Assembly: GCA_001661515.1 (NCBI GenBank)
Contig: LUVW01000004.1
Location: 330,258 to 394,257, forward strand
Direction: 5' to 3'
Length of the DNA stretch: 64,000 nucleotides
Source of the DNA: Capniomyces stellatus
Taxonomy: Eukaryota; Kickxellomycota; Harpellomycetes; Harpellales; Legeriomycetaceae
Position numbers and translations under genes: made by a program. Position 1 is the stretch's first letter. Each line of letters starts with the position of its first letter. The notes under the pieces were generated by a model that ran no database searches, was not told the DNA's origin, and saw only the letters and a list, made by a program, of their open reading frames with translations. Below are positions 10,860 through 22,328 of the stretch, piece after piece.

Positions 10860-12411
10860 TTAAAGCTTGTATCTGAAGTCTGGGTGGCGATCGTTCATGG
10901 CTCTTTGTTCCAGCTCAGAGAGATGTGAAACATCAACTGGATTGGCATCCTTGTGCTTATTAACCAAGTTACAATTGTATGCCAATGCGCAGCATGAAAC
11001 TGCCACCAGTGCTACAATAACACAGATGAATACAAACCCAAAAGTGAATTTGGGAGCCAATGCGTTGACAAACATAGATGGCACAGTGGCACCACTGACG
11101 TTACCAATGGAAATGACTAGACCCGAGGCAACCATTCTTTTTGAAATACCACCTTGATTGACTGACATCCAGGTAACAAAAATAGGGATCACAGGACAGA
11201 CACCAAATCCAGAGATACAGAAGAATATAAGTCTGAGAAGTGGATTGCTTGCAAATCCAGCAACGGCAAATCCGACAAAGGTGATTGCGGCATTTACGGA
11301 AATGATGAGATAGTATGGCCATTTGCCAACCAAGAAGGCTGATATTATAACACCGACCAAGCCAACTGCGAACGGAATGCCAGACATATAGGTTGCCTCG
11401 ATACTTTCAAAACCCAAACTTCTAATTAAGGTTGGAGCGAATATAGCAATGGTAGTATAGGCGTTCAATATTCCAAAGTAAATCAGTGAGTATGCCCACA
11501 TTCTCCAGTCTGAAAGTTCTGTAATCATCTGTTTAGCAGTGAGCTTGGTTTTTGAGGCAACACCTTGATCATTTCTCAAAATTCTTATAACCAAATCTTT
11601 TTCTTCAGTGTCCAAAAACTTTGCGGTATCTGGGTAATCGTGGATAAAGAAGTATGAAACTATACCAAGCAGCAAAGTTATTCCTCCCTCGACTATAAAG
11701 ATCATTTGATATGGTTTGAATGTGCTCTTGATTCCTGCAAGCGATGCTGCTAGCGGTCCACCGATAATTCCTGAGATTGGGATTGCGCTGAAGAAAATTG
11801 ACATGCGATAACCCACTTCGTCACGAGTATACCAATATGGAAGATATGCTACTACTCCTGGGGTAAATCCTGCTTCAACAACACCAAGAATGCCTCTGAC
11901 AATGATAAACTGGAGAGCATTTGTTGCAGCAGCTTGGACCATGCATGCAATCGACCACAACACAGCAATCAGTGAAAACCATACGTGTGGCTTCATGCGC
12001 TTGAGCAGGTAGTTGGATGGGACTAAAAAGGTTGGTTAACAGCAGCATCATTAGCATCCCATAGTTTACATCAACAGTTCAATTGTTATCACTCGAAGAA
12101 AAAAAAAGTTGAAAATTATACTTACTTTCAAATGCAATATAGAATACATAAAATACAATTGTCACGTTAGCCTCCTGAGTTCTATCCAAGTTCAGATTGG
12201 TTCTTAGTCCATTTACCAAGGCAGCGCCAATGTTTGATCTATCCATCAAAGATCCAACGTAGATTACAACCAGAATTGGAAGAATTGCTCTGTCGATTTT
12301 CTTCAGCAGCCTTTTGTACAACGACAGCTCTTCGTCTGTAAGGTGCATTTTGGCGTTAATAGCGTTGGCATTTTCTTTCATGCCCATGTCTTCCTTTGCC
12401 TGCGAATCCAT
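10860..12411 (-). CDS. MFS permease 1, Dal5/allantoate-type anion:cation symporter
   Basis: Two exons, 12126-12411 and 10860-12022, join in phase 1 to 482 residues. A 103-nt intron splits the codon just before the conserved PSN that starts the second transmembrane region. The frame has about 12 hydrophobic segments. It shares KKIDRAILPIL, LMDRSNIGAALVNGL, KPHVWFS, EAGFTPGVVAYLPYWY and a C-terminal DVSHLSELEQRAMNDRHP with the two other permeases in this window (53185-54975 and 56856-58325). The family includes fungal carriers for allantoate, nicotinate, pantothenate, biotin and small peptides. The substrate cannot be read from the sequence. It is expected in the plasma membrane. Confidence 0.9.
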
Positions 12412-13945
12412 TGCTTTTTACTGATGCTCCAAGTGTATAGTAAAGTACAAGTCTTTTGAGCAGAATTTATGATTGAATATAAATACTCGTTGGCAGTATA
12501 AATTATATTTCTATAAATGTTCTTGTAATAAAGATTGTTCAATAATGTATTTGATGACCTTATACAGAGTAATCCGTTGCGATCCTTTTATCCTCTTTTT
12601 ATTTAATTTCTTTTTTTTTCTATACCAGTTTTGATATATTTGATTTTGTTTTGTAGCATAAACCAGTTTCGATTTCGTGTTTTCAAAACAATATCGCCTG
12701 TCCAAGTTTATTTGGGATAATTTATTTGAGCAGTCCCTTATCTTCCTTTTCTTGTCGAGTTTCATGTCTGGCTACTCTATTCTCCCTAAACCCTGTCACT
12801 AATGTCCCAACTTTTTAAGGAGAATTGAGGATAAGGTCGTCTTATTGGTCTCAAAAGCTCCTGTTTCACGTATCGATTCCATCTAAAAAATCGCAGTCAA
12901 CGATCTAAAATTCTTAAATTACCTAATCTCAGCATTATAAATCTACACATCGACCCTTTTGAAAACCGCATCGCCATGAACAATCGAGTTTATTTACCTT
13001 TAATCCCTAATTGTGATTTGCTCCACTCCCAAATTATAACCAATCAATCATTTATATTCTCTTCAAGCAAGGGGAGAGATGTGAGAAAAGAATTTTCACG
13101 TTAAACAAAACAACAAACAGTTTTTAACTCGCATGCAAACATGACGCTTGGTAACAAACGTCTTTTAGTGGATTGGTTATTCCTTTATTTCTCTTTGTTG
13201 AACTGATGGGCCATTTTCTTTATTACGTTTTAGAATTTTACTCGTTTTTTCTTGGAAAACAAAGTGACCAAGTCTAAATGCTTCAATTTATCCAAGAAAA
13301 TACTGCACTCGTATGTTAGTGCAAAACTCTCACCCACTGAGTTCTATTCAAGTGTCCCGTTTATAACAATCCCCTTTTTTTTTTATCACATGATACTGCT
13401 GTACATGTTGTTATATTACATAATTGATGTACTTTAAAAAAGTATACTGTCTCTTGACCTCCTATTAAACGCAGCCAGTATCCCCGGGTAGTCTGGTAAT
13501 TGATTTGTAAGAAGTTTTATAGTTTTATTTGACCACCAAATCGGTTTATTGGATTCAAATTTGTTCTTGGGAAAATCTTAAACGCACTTTGGACACTTAA
13601 ATTTGACATTTACTAGGTTAACTTATGTAGCGCCTAAACTGAAGTCTTGATGACTATTTCAGCACCTAACACGGATGAATTTACAAATAAACTCCTTGCT
13701 AGTCGTGATACATGAAAAGCATCAAGGATTTACCAAGTCTTTACAGTCGAGTAACGGTTGTTTCATTGTAGGGTTATTATTTTACCACAAAACTCTCAAG
13801 GTCTAATGTTGAACCAGCAATAATAATCGAGTCTTTTGGATAAAGCTATCACTTCAATACACAATTGCTATTTTTTTTTTCTGATTATAAGCAAAATCTA
13901 AACTTGATATGAGGATCAAAAAAAGCCAACGGAAAAAAAAAAGTT
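12412..13945. other. Intergenic, no gene seen
   Basis: About 1.5 kb upstream of MFS permease 1 and of the tRNA pair. It should hold the permease promoter. Open frames are short, and no exon chain was found. Confidence 0.55.
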
Positions 13946-14016
13946 GCGTTAGTAGTATAGCGGTAGAATAGTTGCCTTCCAAGCAATTGGCCCGGGTTCG
14001 ACTCCCGGCTGACGCA
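13946..14016 (+). tRNA. tRNA-Gly (anticodon UCC)
   Basis: A 71-nt cloverleaf. The acceptor stem GCGTTAG pairs with CTGACGC with one wobble. The anticodon loop CTTCCAA gives anticodon TCC. The T-arm is GGTTCGACTCC. There is no intron and no T-run of four or more directly after it. It lies 9 nt upstream of a tRNA-Pro on the same strand. Confidence 0.95.
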
Positions 14017-14025
14017 TCAGTTCTG

Positions 14026-14097
14026 GGTTCTGTGGTCTAGCGGCATGATTCTCCCTTAGGGTGGGAGAGGTCCCGGGTTCAATTCCCGGCAGAGCCC
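14026..14097 (+). tRNA. tRNA-Pro (anticodon AGG)
   Basis: A 72-nt cloverleaf. The acceptor stem GGTTCTG pairs with CAGAGCC with one wobble. The anticodon stem CTCCC/GGGAG encloses loop TTAGGGT, giving anticodon AGG. The T-arm is GGGTTCAATTCCC. A T-run follows immediately. It is probably co-transcribed with the upstream tRNA-Gly. Confidence 0.95.
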
Positions 14098-14098
14098 A

Positions 14099-14104
14099 TT
14101 TTTT
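14099..14104 (+). terminator. RNA polymerase III terminator
   Basis: Six consecutive T one base after the tRNA-Pro gene. No comparable T-run separates the tRNA-Gly from the tRNA-Pro, so this is the likely shared terminator for both. Confidence 0.8.
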
Positions 14105-14363
14105 AAAAATTTTAATAAAAAAAACAAAGAGAATTATAACATTTTATTGGTTGATCAATTTGGGGTTTTACTTTTTATTTATTTTTTTCACAAATAGAGG
14201 TGCATTTCAACATCATTTAGTTGAAGAAACTCGATTTTCCAAATGAACAATTAACGCAAGTTTTACTTATTGGGATTTAAAGTAAACGAACTGCAATAAA
14301 AGCAAAACCAAAAAATTAACAGAAAACTGACTTCGGATAAAAACAAGCATATTCTATACACAA

Positions 14364-16823
14364 ATGCAATGTTATGGAACCAAAAGCGGGATAGTAAGGA
14401 TAGCGAGGGCGCTTGGTACTTTCAAGTACTCGACAAAGTCATTGAAGGTTTTGAATGATGAATCTGGCATGCGAGTTGATAGGTACCTTCAAAAAAAACT
14501 AGGCATTCCCGGATCTTTGATCCAACGGCTGTTTCGGGAAAACAAGGTAGAGCGGATATATTTTCATTTATAAAATGGTGGGTGTGTTTCAACCATAGTA
14601 CGGGTGGAACATTGCAAGCATCTAATAGTAGTATGTCGCTTTTAGATTTGGACAAGAGGGGATACTGAATCTGCAAACAGCGGATCGCCGAACTTGGAGA
14701 ATGCAGAGTTAGAAGCAGCCATAGAGATTCCAAAGGGGTTTGGGAAAAAGACGCGTCTAAAGAATTCGAGTAGAGTGGTGGAAAACATGGAGATATGCTT
14801 TCCAGATTCATTATATAGACAGAATGGGTTTAAAGAAATAGGCGAATCGGTACAACTTGGGCTTGGAGAAAAGGATGTTGCAAGCAGGTTGGAAGCTTTA
14901 CGCAAACAACTACCGGTGGTGTACGAAGACGAGGCGCTTGCTGTATATCTGAAGCCCAGCGGTTTGCCAACCCAAGGTCAATAGCGTTACACTTGTTTTT
15001 TTTTCTCGATATTTACTCGCGTGTTTTTTTTTCCCTATTCATGTGGCTGTTTCCATTACTGGTTTGTGTGTAAAGCTATATTGTGCAAAAGAGGATCTTG
15101 GACTTAACTCCGTTGCGATTTTTTTTTTTTTGGGTGGACTTTTGCTTGCTATTATTTAGGAGGATCAAAAGTCAAATGGTCGATCGATGATATTTTCAAA
15201 GGTAAAATTCTGGTTTACCAGGCGAATAAACACCGCTTTATCGTTCATGATGGCATTGGCTTTGATTCCTTTATGTTATTTTGTTGTTCTTTCTGACGGT
15301 TTAGTTTCTTTTTTTACTATAAATTGGTGTCTGATTAGAGATGGCAGAGCTTGACGGGACCACAATGCGACTTGTACATAGACTGGATAAGGTAGGCTTA
15401 CCGACAACTTACAAATTCGATAAAACAATAAAGTGAAAGAAGAAAATATCAAGAGTCACAGTATTAATGTAGCCAGTACGAAGCAAATGTATTTACCGGA
15501 TGTATTTGAATGTAAAACGGGAATAACTGTAGGATACGTCAGGGCTGTTGATAGCTGCAAAGACAAGGAAGGTGGCCGTTACTTTGTCGGAAGCGTTTCG
15601 AAACCAGACTATTTTAAAAAAAGTAAACCATAATAGCTTCATATTAGTTTATTTATAATTGGACCATGAACCCAAAAATTAGTAAATGACCAGATGTATG
15701 GATTTTCAGAAGTATGAAACTCGCCATGAGTAGTTGACTGATGTGACTGTGCTTGTGTAAAGTATCACGCAATAGTGGTTGGGCACCCGTATCCAGATTC
15801 AGGGAAAATAGACAAGCCGCTTGTTAGTTTGGTGAGGGATGGGCAGGAACTGATTAAAATAGAGTCTGGGTCAATAATGGGAGATGGAGAAAATGCCGGC
15901 GTAAACCGAGTACAAAGCGCAGTTACAACATATAAAGTTTTGGTTCGAGGGTATATTGATGTAAGCTGGGTGGAATTTTGATTGTTTTTTTTTTACATCG
16001 TATTAGGGTTGGTGTTATTTATAGCTGTGGTATGTATGTGTGTGTGGTGTTTATAGGGGAAAAAAGCATCGCTTGTTGAGCTGTCACCTCATACCGGTCG
16101 AAAACATCAACTAAGGATACACTGTGCTCAGATGCTAGGCTGTAAACATCCCAATTAATTATATTTGATTATTTAAGCAGATTATGTTTGTATTTATCTA
16201 TTTACGGCATATAAATGATGTAAAACACCTACCTTGATAATCTTTTAGGCTCAATTTTAGGAGACAAAAAGTACAGCAACAAGACCACTAAGAGTGATAG
16301 CATAATTAGCAAGGTGATTTTTGATAACTGCGATGTTGGCTGTTTAGAAGGGGTTTCTCTTTGTTTTATCCCGCTGCTACCAAGCATATTTTACTACCGA
16401 ATGTGATTGTATTATTTCACTAAACCAGCAATTCAACCCCATCTTTTTGTGTAAATGTAGGCGACCACAAAGCCGGGGCCGGGTACTAAAATGCACTTAC
16501 ACATGACAAAACTGCGACTGCCGGTACGTATAAACACCCAATCATTTTGCAAATAGTGGCAAACGAGGATGTGAATGTCTATATTACCACTGCCAAAATC
16601 AACTTGTCCAAGAAACTGGTTATTGATTTCAAGTTGACTAACGACCGCTTAATTTTATAATATTTTCTATTGGCAACAGCTGCTTAAGGACGACGGCGCG
16701 CCAAAGCTTATTGAAGGAAAGCCAAAAAGCATTTTGGTTGAGGGGCAATTTCCCTCGTTTTGGGTAATTGCTTTGAACTCGATTGGAGCCAGGATGGAGA
16801 AAAACCAAATATCAGATTTATAG
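14364..16823 (+). CDS. RluA-family pseudouridine synthase, 10 exons
   Basis: Proposed exons: 14364-14546, 14646-14976, 15160-15201, 15339-15391, about 15454 (or 15484)-15622, 15776-15960, 16057-16141, 16249-16313, 16461-16523, 16680-16823. They join in phase to about 429-439 residues. An S4-like RNA-binding segment lies in exon 1 (RVDRYLQKKLGIPGSLIQR). Exon 2 has VYEDEALAVYLKPSGLP, exon 4 the catalytic-loop VHRLDK, exon 6 the HP-x-GKIDKPL and TTYKVL segments, exon 7 SPHTGRKHQLRIHC and exon 8 SILGDKKYS, all in family order. It should convert uridine to pseudouridine in rRNA or tRNA, perhaps in mitochondria. The start of exon 5 is unresolved: no TAG acceptor fits the phase, and the TSG that normally follows HRLDxx is not visible (KTGITV is the nearest match). 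Confidence 0.8.
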
Positions 16824-17111
16824 ATGGCTTAGATTCTCAACTCTTGTGTTTTTCTTTTCTTTTTTCTTCTTTCTTCCTTTCTTTTTTCTTTCCATCCTTC
16901 TTTCCTTCTCTTTGATAAAAATGTGTACAGTCAAATTCGATAAATAAATAAAAAAAAGCAGAGTAAAAGAAAATAATAAACAGAAATATATTGGTATTAT
17001 TTCAATATTAAAAAAAGCAATATATTTATATTATTATAGGATTATTTGTGTTAAACTCGAAAATAAATAAATACTGTAAATAGATTTAAAAGTATTAATA
17101 ATAAAGTAAGG

Positions 17112-19123
17112 CTAGGCAAAAACCAAACAGCATCCATCGTCGGAGGCCGTGACTACAGTAGAGCCATCCTTAGATAAAGCAAAGTCAAGAACCGTGTCTT
17201 GATGGCCTTTCCAAACCTTAACTGATTCACCAGACCGAGAGTCCCAGACCCGGACTGTACCATCGGAAGATGAAGAAGTCAGCAGTGGTGAGTTGTTGTG
17301 CCACTTGATTTTGGTTATAGCATCCTATTTACACAAGCAAAGCAAATAGCATATAGTTAATCAACAGTCCCGGTTGTGCCAACTTTTTTTAAAAAAATAA
17401 AACAAAAAAAAAATAATCCACTCCATAAAAAAAAGAATAAAAGAACCACAGCTGCGCTTTTTAAACACAAGTTCCATATGTATTTCCAACTAATGTGCTA
17501 CTTACATCGTGTTTAAAAGTGGTTCGAAGTCGCATAGTATTGATATCCCAAACACTCAATGACCCATCAACTGATCCTGTTGCAGCCAATGGCAATCTAA
17601 ACAAACGGTAGCAATAGTAGGAGCACAAATCGGTATTTGGATTAGATTTTCATTTACTAATTGAGCACTTTTAGCAACGCGATGCTACAACATTGCAACA
17701 ATAGTCGCTTGCTAATTACTTGTTTATCATCTATTTATTTATTTTGCTTACACATCACACAGTCCTACACTTTCAATCGACTCGGTGGCATTTTCAAAAG
17801 AGGCAAGGATCTAAACAACAGTGGCAATAAAACAAGTAGCATCAATAACTCGTTGGCTGGTATTAAATGACCAAAAAATAATATTTGCACGTGATTAAAT
17901 GTTTTAGATCAACCAATTGATTGTTGGCGTAAGACGATAACTTACATTTCCGCTTCTGTGGACCAACTTTGCAGTGCAATCCAAAGAGCCTGTTAGTATA
18001 ACCTGGTCGTCTTTGCTGATGTCAAGACAAGTAATGGCATCCTGGTGGAACCTTTTGTCTTCAGTGGTAAATCTTTGGATCACCGAGGCGGTTTGGGGGT
18101 TCCAGATGAAAAGCGATCCATCCTCAGACCCAGAAACTATGTTTTTTCCTGAATTCGTGAATCTTCCGCATGTGACTGGCGCAGAATGACCATACAAAAC
18201 ACTCATAACCTTCTTTTGCGGCACATTCCACATCCACATCGAGGCATCCGCTGCTCCTGCAAGAAGCACACTTCCCACTGGATGCCAGTTTGTCCACTGG
18301 ATCTCGTCAGGCCCCTCAAACGTCGTAAATAGCTCCTCAAGCCCTGTTCTATATACATTTATTTTCCCATCCATTCCCCCTGTTGACAAGTACTGTCCAT
18401 CCACACTAAACCCTACCGATGTCACCGAGTCCGTATGCCCTCCCAATGTAAACGCCAATTCTCCATTGCTCTTATCCCATACATGGGCCTTGTCATCTCC
18501 TCCTCCACTAACTATTATGTTTTCCTCGATCGGGTGAATACTAACCGAATATACCGGCTCTAATCAGCATTTATGACATTACCATCACCACTATTATTAC
18601 TATCACTATTACTATCGCTATTCAACAGACTGCAGCTTCATTCAACAAACTAATGTCAATACCTTTATGTTTAAAAAATCCTTGGATCGATTCGTCTTCA
18701 AAAACTATTTGGTTTTGTCCTATTTTTATAATTTTAGTTTTAGTTTTAGTTTTAATTGGTGTTGACTTGAAAACTCAATGATTTTATCCATTCGTCATGC
18801 TACTCACCTTCTCCCTCCCCACCTTCGCCACCTTCTTCGCCTTCCTCGCCCTCTCCGCCGTACCCCTCACCCTCCTCGTCGTAATCCTCCTGGTCCATCA
18901 TTGCGTCTTCATCGGATAAAATTTCATCTTCAATCTCTCCTGCCTGAATGATCTCTTCCTCCTCCTCTTGGAATTCCTCTGCAATCTAATTTTGTAAATA
19001 TTTATATACTCTCTTTATTTTACAAGTCCCAAGCTAAAACTCGCTGCACACACACACACGCAAACCCTCCTTAAACGTGTCCAGTTCGCCATTGTTACTT
19101 ACGTTGTTATATTCTGGATTCAT
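17112..19123 (-). CDS. WD40-repeat ribosome-assembly protein, AAMP/Sqt1-like
   Basis: Six exons (19103-19123, 18808-18985, 17946-18559, 17752-17810, 17506-17596, 17112-17324) join in phase to 391 residues. The N-terminus is highly acidic (EEFQEEEEEIIQAGEIEDE, then an EGE-rich stretch), followed by a WD40 propeller with repeats such as SGGGDDKAHVWDK, TGSLDGxxKL-type blades and SSSSDGTVRVWDS. The distinctive WHPVGSVLLAGAADASMWMW segment matches the AAMP/Sqt1 family. Sqt1 chaperones ribosomal protein uL16 during 60S assembly; AAMP is the animal relative. All five introns end in TAG. The reading frame stays open upstream of the chosen ATG (through about 19180), preceded by a possible CAG acceptor, so a further 5' exon cannot be excluded. 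Confidence 0.88.
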
Positions 19124-20462
19124 TATGCCCACTTGTTTAAACCCTTTATTTTCACTGTTTTCTTTGCTAGACTGTAAATATAATCCCTAATTTCAAGTCG
19201 AGAATAGCTGTATATTTATATTTCCCTTTCTTTGTATCCTGATTCTTACTTTTTGAATCTGTACTCTTTTTTTTTCCTTTAGTTACTAACTCTTCTATTT
19301 AGAAATATTATCTGATAACTCGTAAAATTGAATTTGAACCAATTTTATCTTGCGTTTCTTTGGTTTCAATTTTTTTTTTTTCAATTTTTTTTTTCTACCT
19401 TCAATTTTTAACAAGTCCATAAGATTATTGATTTGATTATTAATCCGATCCATCCAATTGCTAAAGCCATTTCTAAAATTTAAATACTTCCAATAGTGAT
19501 CGGGAACATTTATATTTTAGTTTAGTTTAGTTTAGTTTCGATGCTATATTGATGTGCTGACCTTGATTCTTTTCAAAATTAACACCGCAGCATTATAAAC
19601 ATTGCCGCTCTCAACCACTTGCAATATCGCACCATTTTCTTTCTTATTACGATTTTTTTTAATAGTGAGAAAATGAAAACCGAGATTTCAGCTTGAAATT
19701 ATCAACCTTGAATTCCATCATTTAACGCCAAGTTAGCATTAATTTCAGCTAAATAATTTTCCCTATGGCTCATTATAAATTGCATTGTTCCAAGAGCCCG
19801 AGTAAAAAATGTATTAGTAATCAAATTGACATTTTGTCAACTTGCTAGTTAAAACACCCAATGTTAATAAAGCGCATTTAAAACAAGCGAAACACTTGGT
19901 TATATTTAATAACAACACACACTCCCCCGGTTAAATACAACTAGATATTTTTTTGTCCATCCAGCATGATTTTTAGCCCTGACTGCTTCGAATATTATAT
20001 TATATTGAATTTCAGTATTTTTCTCACCCCAACTATTTAAGCACGTTTTTAAATAAGCTTGCCATGCCGAACACATCACATACAGTTCCAACTTGTAGTA
20101 ACTATAGCTACTGTTCCCACCTGCGCCTGGTTATATCAATCTTTTTTTTCACAGTTGGTGAATTAAGTCGGTGCTGAAAATAAATGTGTATTTTATTAAA
20201 TATCACCCTTTGATAATATATCAGCTAACGTGCAAATATTAACACCTTCACATAAGGATGTATGCACGGATAGATACTAGCTTTGTCTGTTTCAGTGCCA
20301 AAACATTTACCAAGTCAGTTCAATAAAAATAAAAATAAACATTGGCCAGGTCCATATTTGTTTAAAACATACACTAGCTGCTGTACACTTTTTACTTGTA
20401 TCTTCTTTTTTGCGTCTTTATGATTCCACATTTTTTATTCAATTAAGCTAGTATTATTAGAA
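19124..20462. other. Intergenic, no gene seen
   Basis: Promoter side of the WD40 gene (minus) and of the double-psi barrel gene (plus). It is AT-rich with poly-T runs. The 61-codon minus-strand frame at 19906-20091 shows no family features. Confidence 0.55.
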
Positions 20463-20948
20463 ATGAGGTTAGCAGCGATAACAAGCTTGATATCGACTCT
20501 CTTTTATACAACTCCTGATGTTGAAAATAACTCGGTTTCGAGCAGGGCAGAAAACAACACAAAAAGAATCAGCAGCAGGGTCGGTATGTTCAAAGGAGAC
20601 GCCACACACTATGACGCAAGCCCGGGAAAGGGTGCGTGTGGCATCGCTTTTGTAAATGACGAATATGTAGCTGCTTTGAGTACAGGGATGTTTGGGACTA
20701 AAACTAACCCAAACAACGCTAGCGTATGCCGCAAGTGTATCCGTGTTAGAAAAATATCAGAAGACGGCACCACTACTGAAACTATAGATGCCAAGGTTGG
20801 CGACAGTTGTATGGGCTGTGAACTTTATGACATTGATCTCAGTACCCCTGCCTTTCTTGAAATAGCATCTTTGGCTAGTGGGAGGATCAGCGTTGGATGG
20901 GAGTTTATTGACTGCCGCAACTCAACTCGGCTTGGTCGCTCTAGTTAG
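20463..20948 (+). CDS. Secreted double-psi beta-barrel (RlpA/expansin-like) protein
   Basis: A 161-residue single exon. The first 15-18 residues are a hydrophobic signal-peptide-like stretch. Residues 43-151 show a barwin/RlpA-like double-psi barrel pattern: FKGDATHYDASPGKGACG, then VCRKCIRV, VGDSCMGC, the DIDLSTPAFLEIA helix and a closing WEFIDC. Six cysteines (59, 89, 92, 116, 119, 151) could form three disulfides. Fungal proteins of this type are extracellular and may loosen cell walls or act on hosts. No second, cellulose-binding expansin domain is present. Whether it has lytic activity cannot be judged from sequence. Confidence 0.82.
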   Translation: MRLAAITSLISTLFYTTPDVENNSVSSRAENNTKRISSRVGMFKGDATHYDASPGKGACGIAFVNDEYVAALSTGMFGTKTNPNNASVCRKCIRVRKISEDGTTTETIDAKVGDSCMGCELYDIDLSTPAFLEIASLASGRISVGWEFIDCRNSTRLGRSS

Positions 20949-21897
20949 GCCTACCGTATATACTCTGCCACTTTTTAGTTGTAACAATGTAGACTCGTGA
21001 TTTATTTAGGATTTAGACTGTTTATTGTTACCATTATTATTTATTCACATATATTATTGCTACTTTATTGCTCTAAAAAAGAGAGCTTATTTTATGTCAC
21101 TTATTTGATACTTGCAAATATAATGTACACTGAAGACAATTAAACACACTGGTTTGAGGGTTTGTAAATTCCGCATTTATGCGTCATATTCACTACTCAT
21201 TTTCACCAAAATAGCGTGTACACAGGCTGAAATGACTTGTTCTAGCGTGAATAATCAATGGTGCTAAATCAACACAACTTGGTATTAAATTGGTTGTTGC
21301 TAATATTACATCTATAAATCGATACAATTGTCATCAATGCTAGCCACAATAAGACTAGAGTATAATTAATAATAACAACAACATAATATTTGTAGCTCAG
21401 CTCCATATCACTATCTGAAAAATAGACTTCGAAATATGATAATTGTGCACCCCCCCTCCCCTCCCTGACCTGTATCAAAAAAGACATTAAGCTATTAAAT
21501 AAAAATTCGCATCAAAGTCATTCCTGTATCCCACAATAACTACCTAAAGCTAATCACCTCTGGCTTGGTGCCATTCTTTGGACAGGCTATATATTAAAGC
21601 ACGCACACATATATAAAATATACAGCCATTTACTTGACACAAGCACAAAGCATCATTTCTCCCATTCCCGTGCCCATTTGCACAAAGTTGGGCCAGATAA
21701 TTACAAGTAGTCTGTATTTGAGTTTATACCTAAAGTAAATTGTATTAGTAAAGTATAGTCACAATCCAACAATACATGTAACTATATGCTAGACATAATT
21801 ATAAACTGGACAGGCCCACTGCTCTCTTCTTTCCCTAACTAGATGTTCAAACAAAATTAAAATAACAAAACAAAACAGTAGAAAAAAATAATATAAA
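20949..21897. other. Intergenic, nothing seen beyond a short C-rich tract
   Basis: AT-rich flank between two plus-strand genes. A C-rich stretch lies at 21450-21468. No exon was recognised. Confidence 0.55.
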
Positions 21898-22328
21898 ATG
21901 GATCTTTCTCTGGCGAGAAGCTATACCTCTGAAGTGGTGGAAAGAGCTAGGGAAAAGCACATTTCGAAAATAAAAAGAAAAGCAAATGTCGCAATAGCAT
22001 TGATGGTTGTCAGCATAACATTTAATGCGATTCTGCTAGTAGCGCTTATCTTTGCACTAATAAATGGCTATACCTATGTATGGATTTGGTTTTTCTTTGT
22101 AATAATATTTATTGTACTACTCTCCTCAGTGTACTACATATTTTTCAAGTTGAAGGTAAGCTTATAAAAACCAAGATGCGATTCATTGTTTGTTTATTTT
22201 TTTTTCTTGGCTTTGTTTTTCAAACTGTTAGTCTTCCAGCCCACACTTGCTGCTTTTATTAAACAAAAAGTAAATCTGAATAATTTTTACAGTTGCTATT
22301 GAAGTTACTTACACATTTGTACTACTAA
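21898..22328 (+). CDS. Small two-pass membrane protein, unknown
   Basis: The main frame (21898-22167) encodes 89 residues: a basic N-terminal helix (VVERAREKHISKIKRKA) followed by two closely spaced hydrophobic segments at about 31-54 and 59-82. A GTAAGC donor at 22156 and a CAG acceptor at 22291-22292 would join 21898-22155 to 22293-22328 in frame, changing the C-terminus and giving 97 residues. Either form keeps both membrane segments. I do not recognise the family. The hydrophobic pattern and the ATG preceded by A-rich sequence favour a real gene, but there is no independent support. Confidence 0.5.

Noticed and set aside
17661..17870. 69-codon plus-strand frame within the WD40 gene
   Set aside because: It overlaps exon 4 and introns of the minus-strand WD40 gene, which is supported by phase and family motifs.
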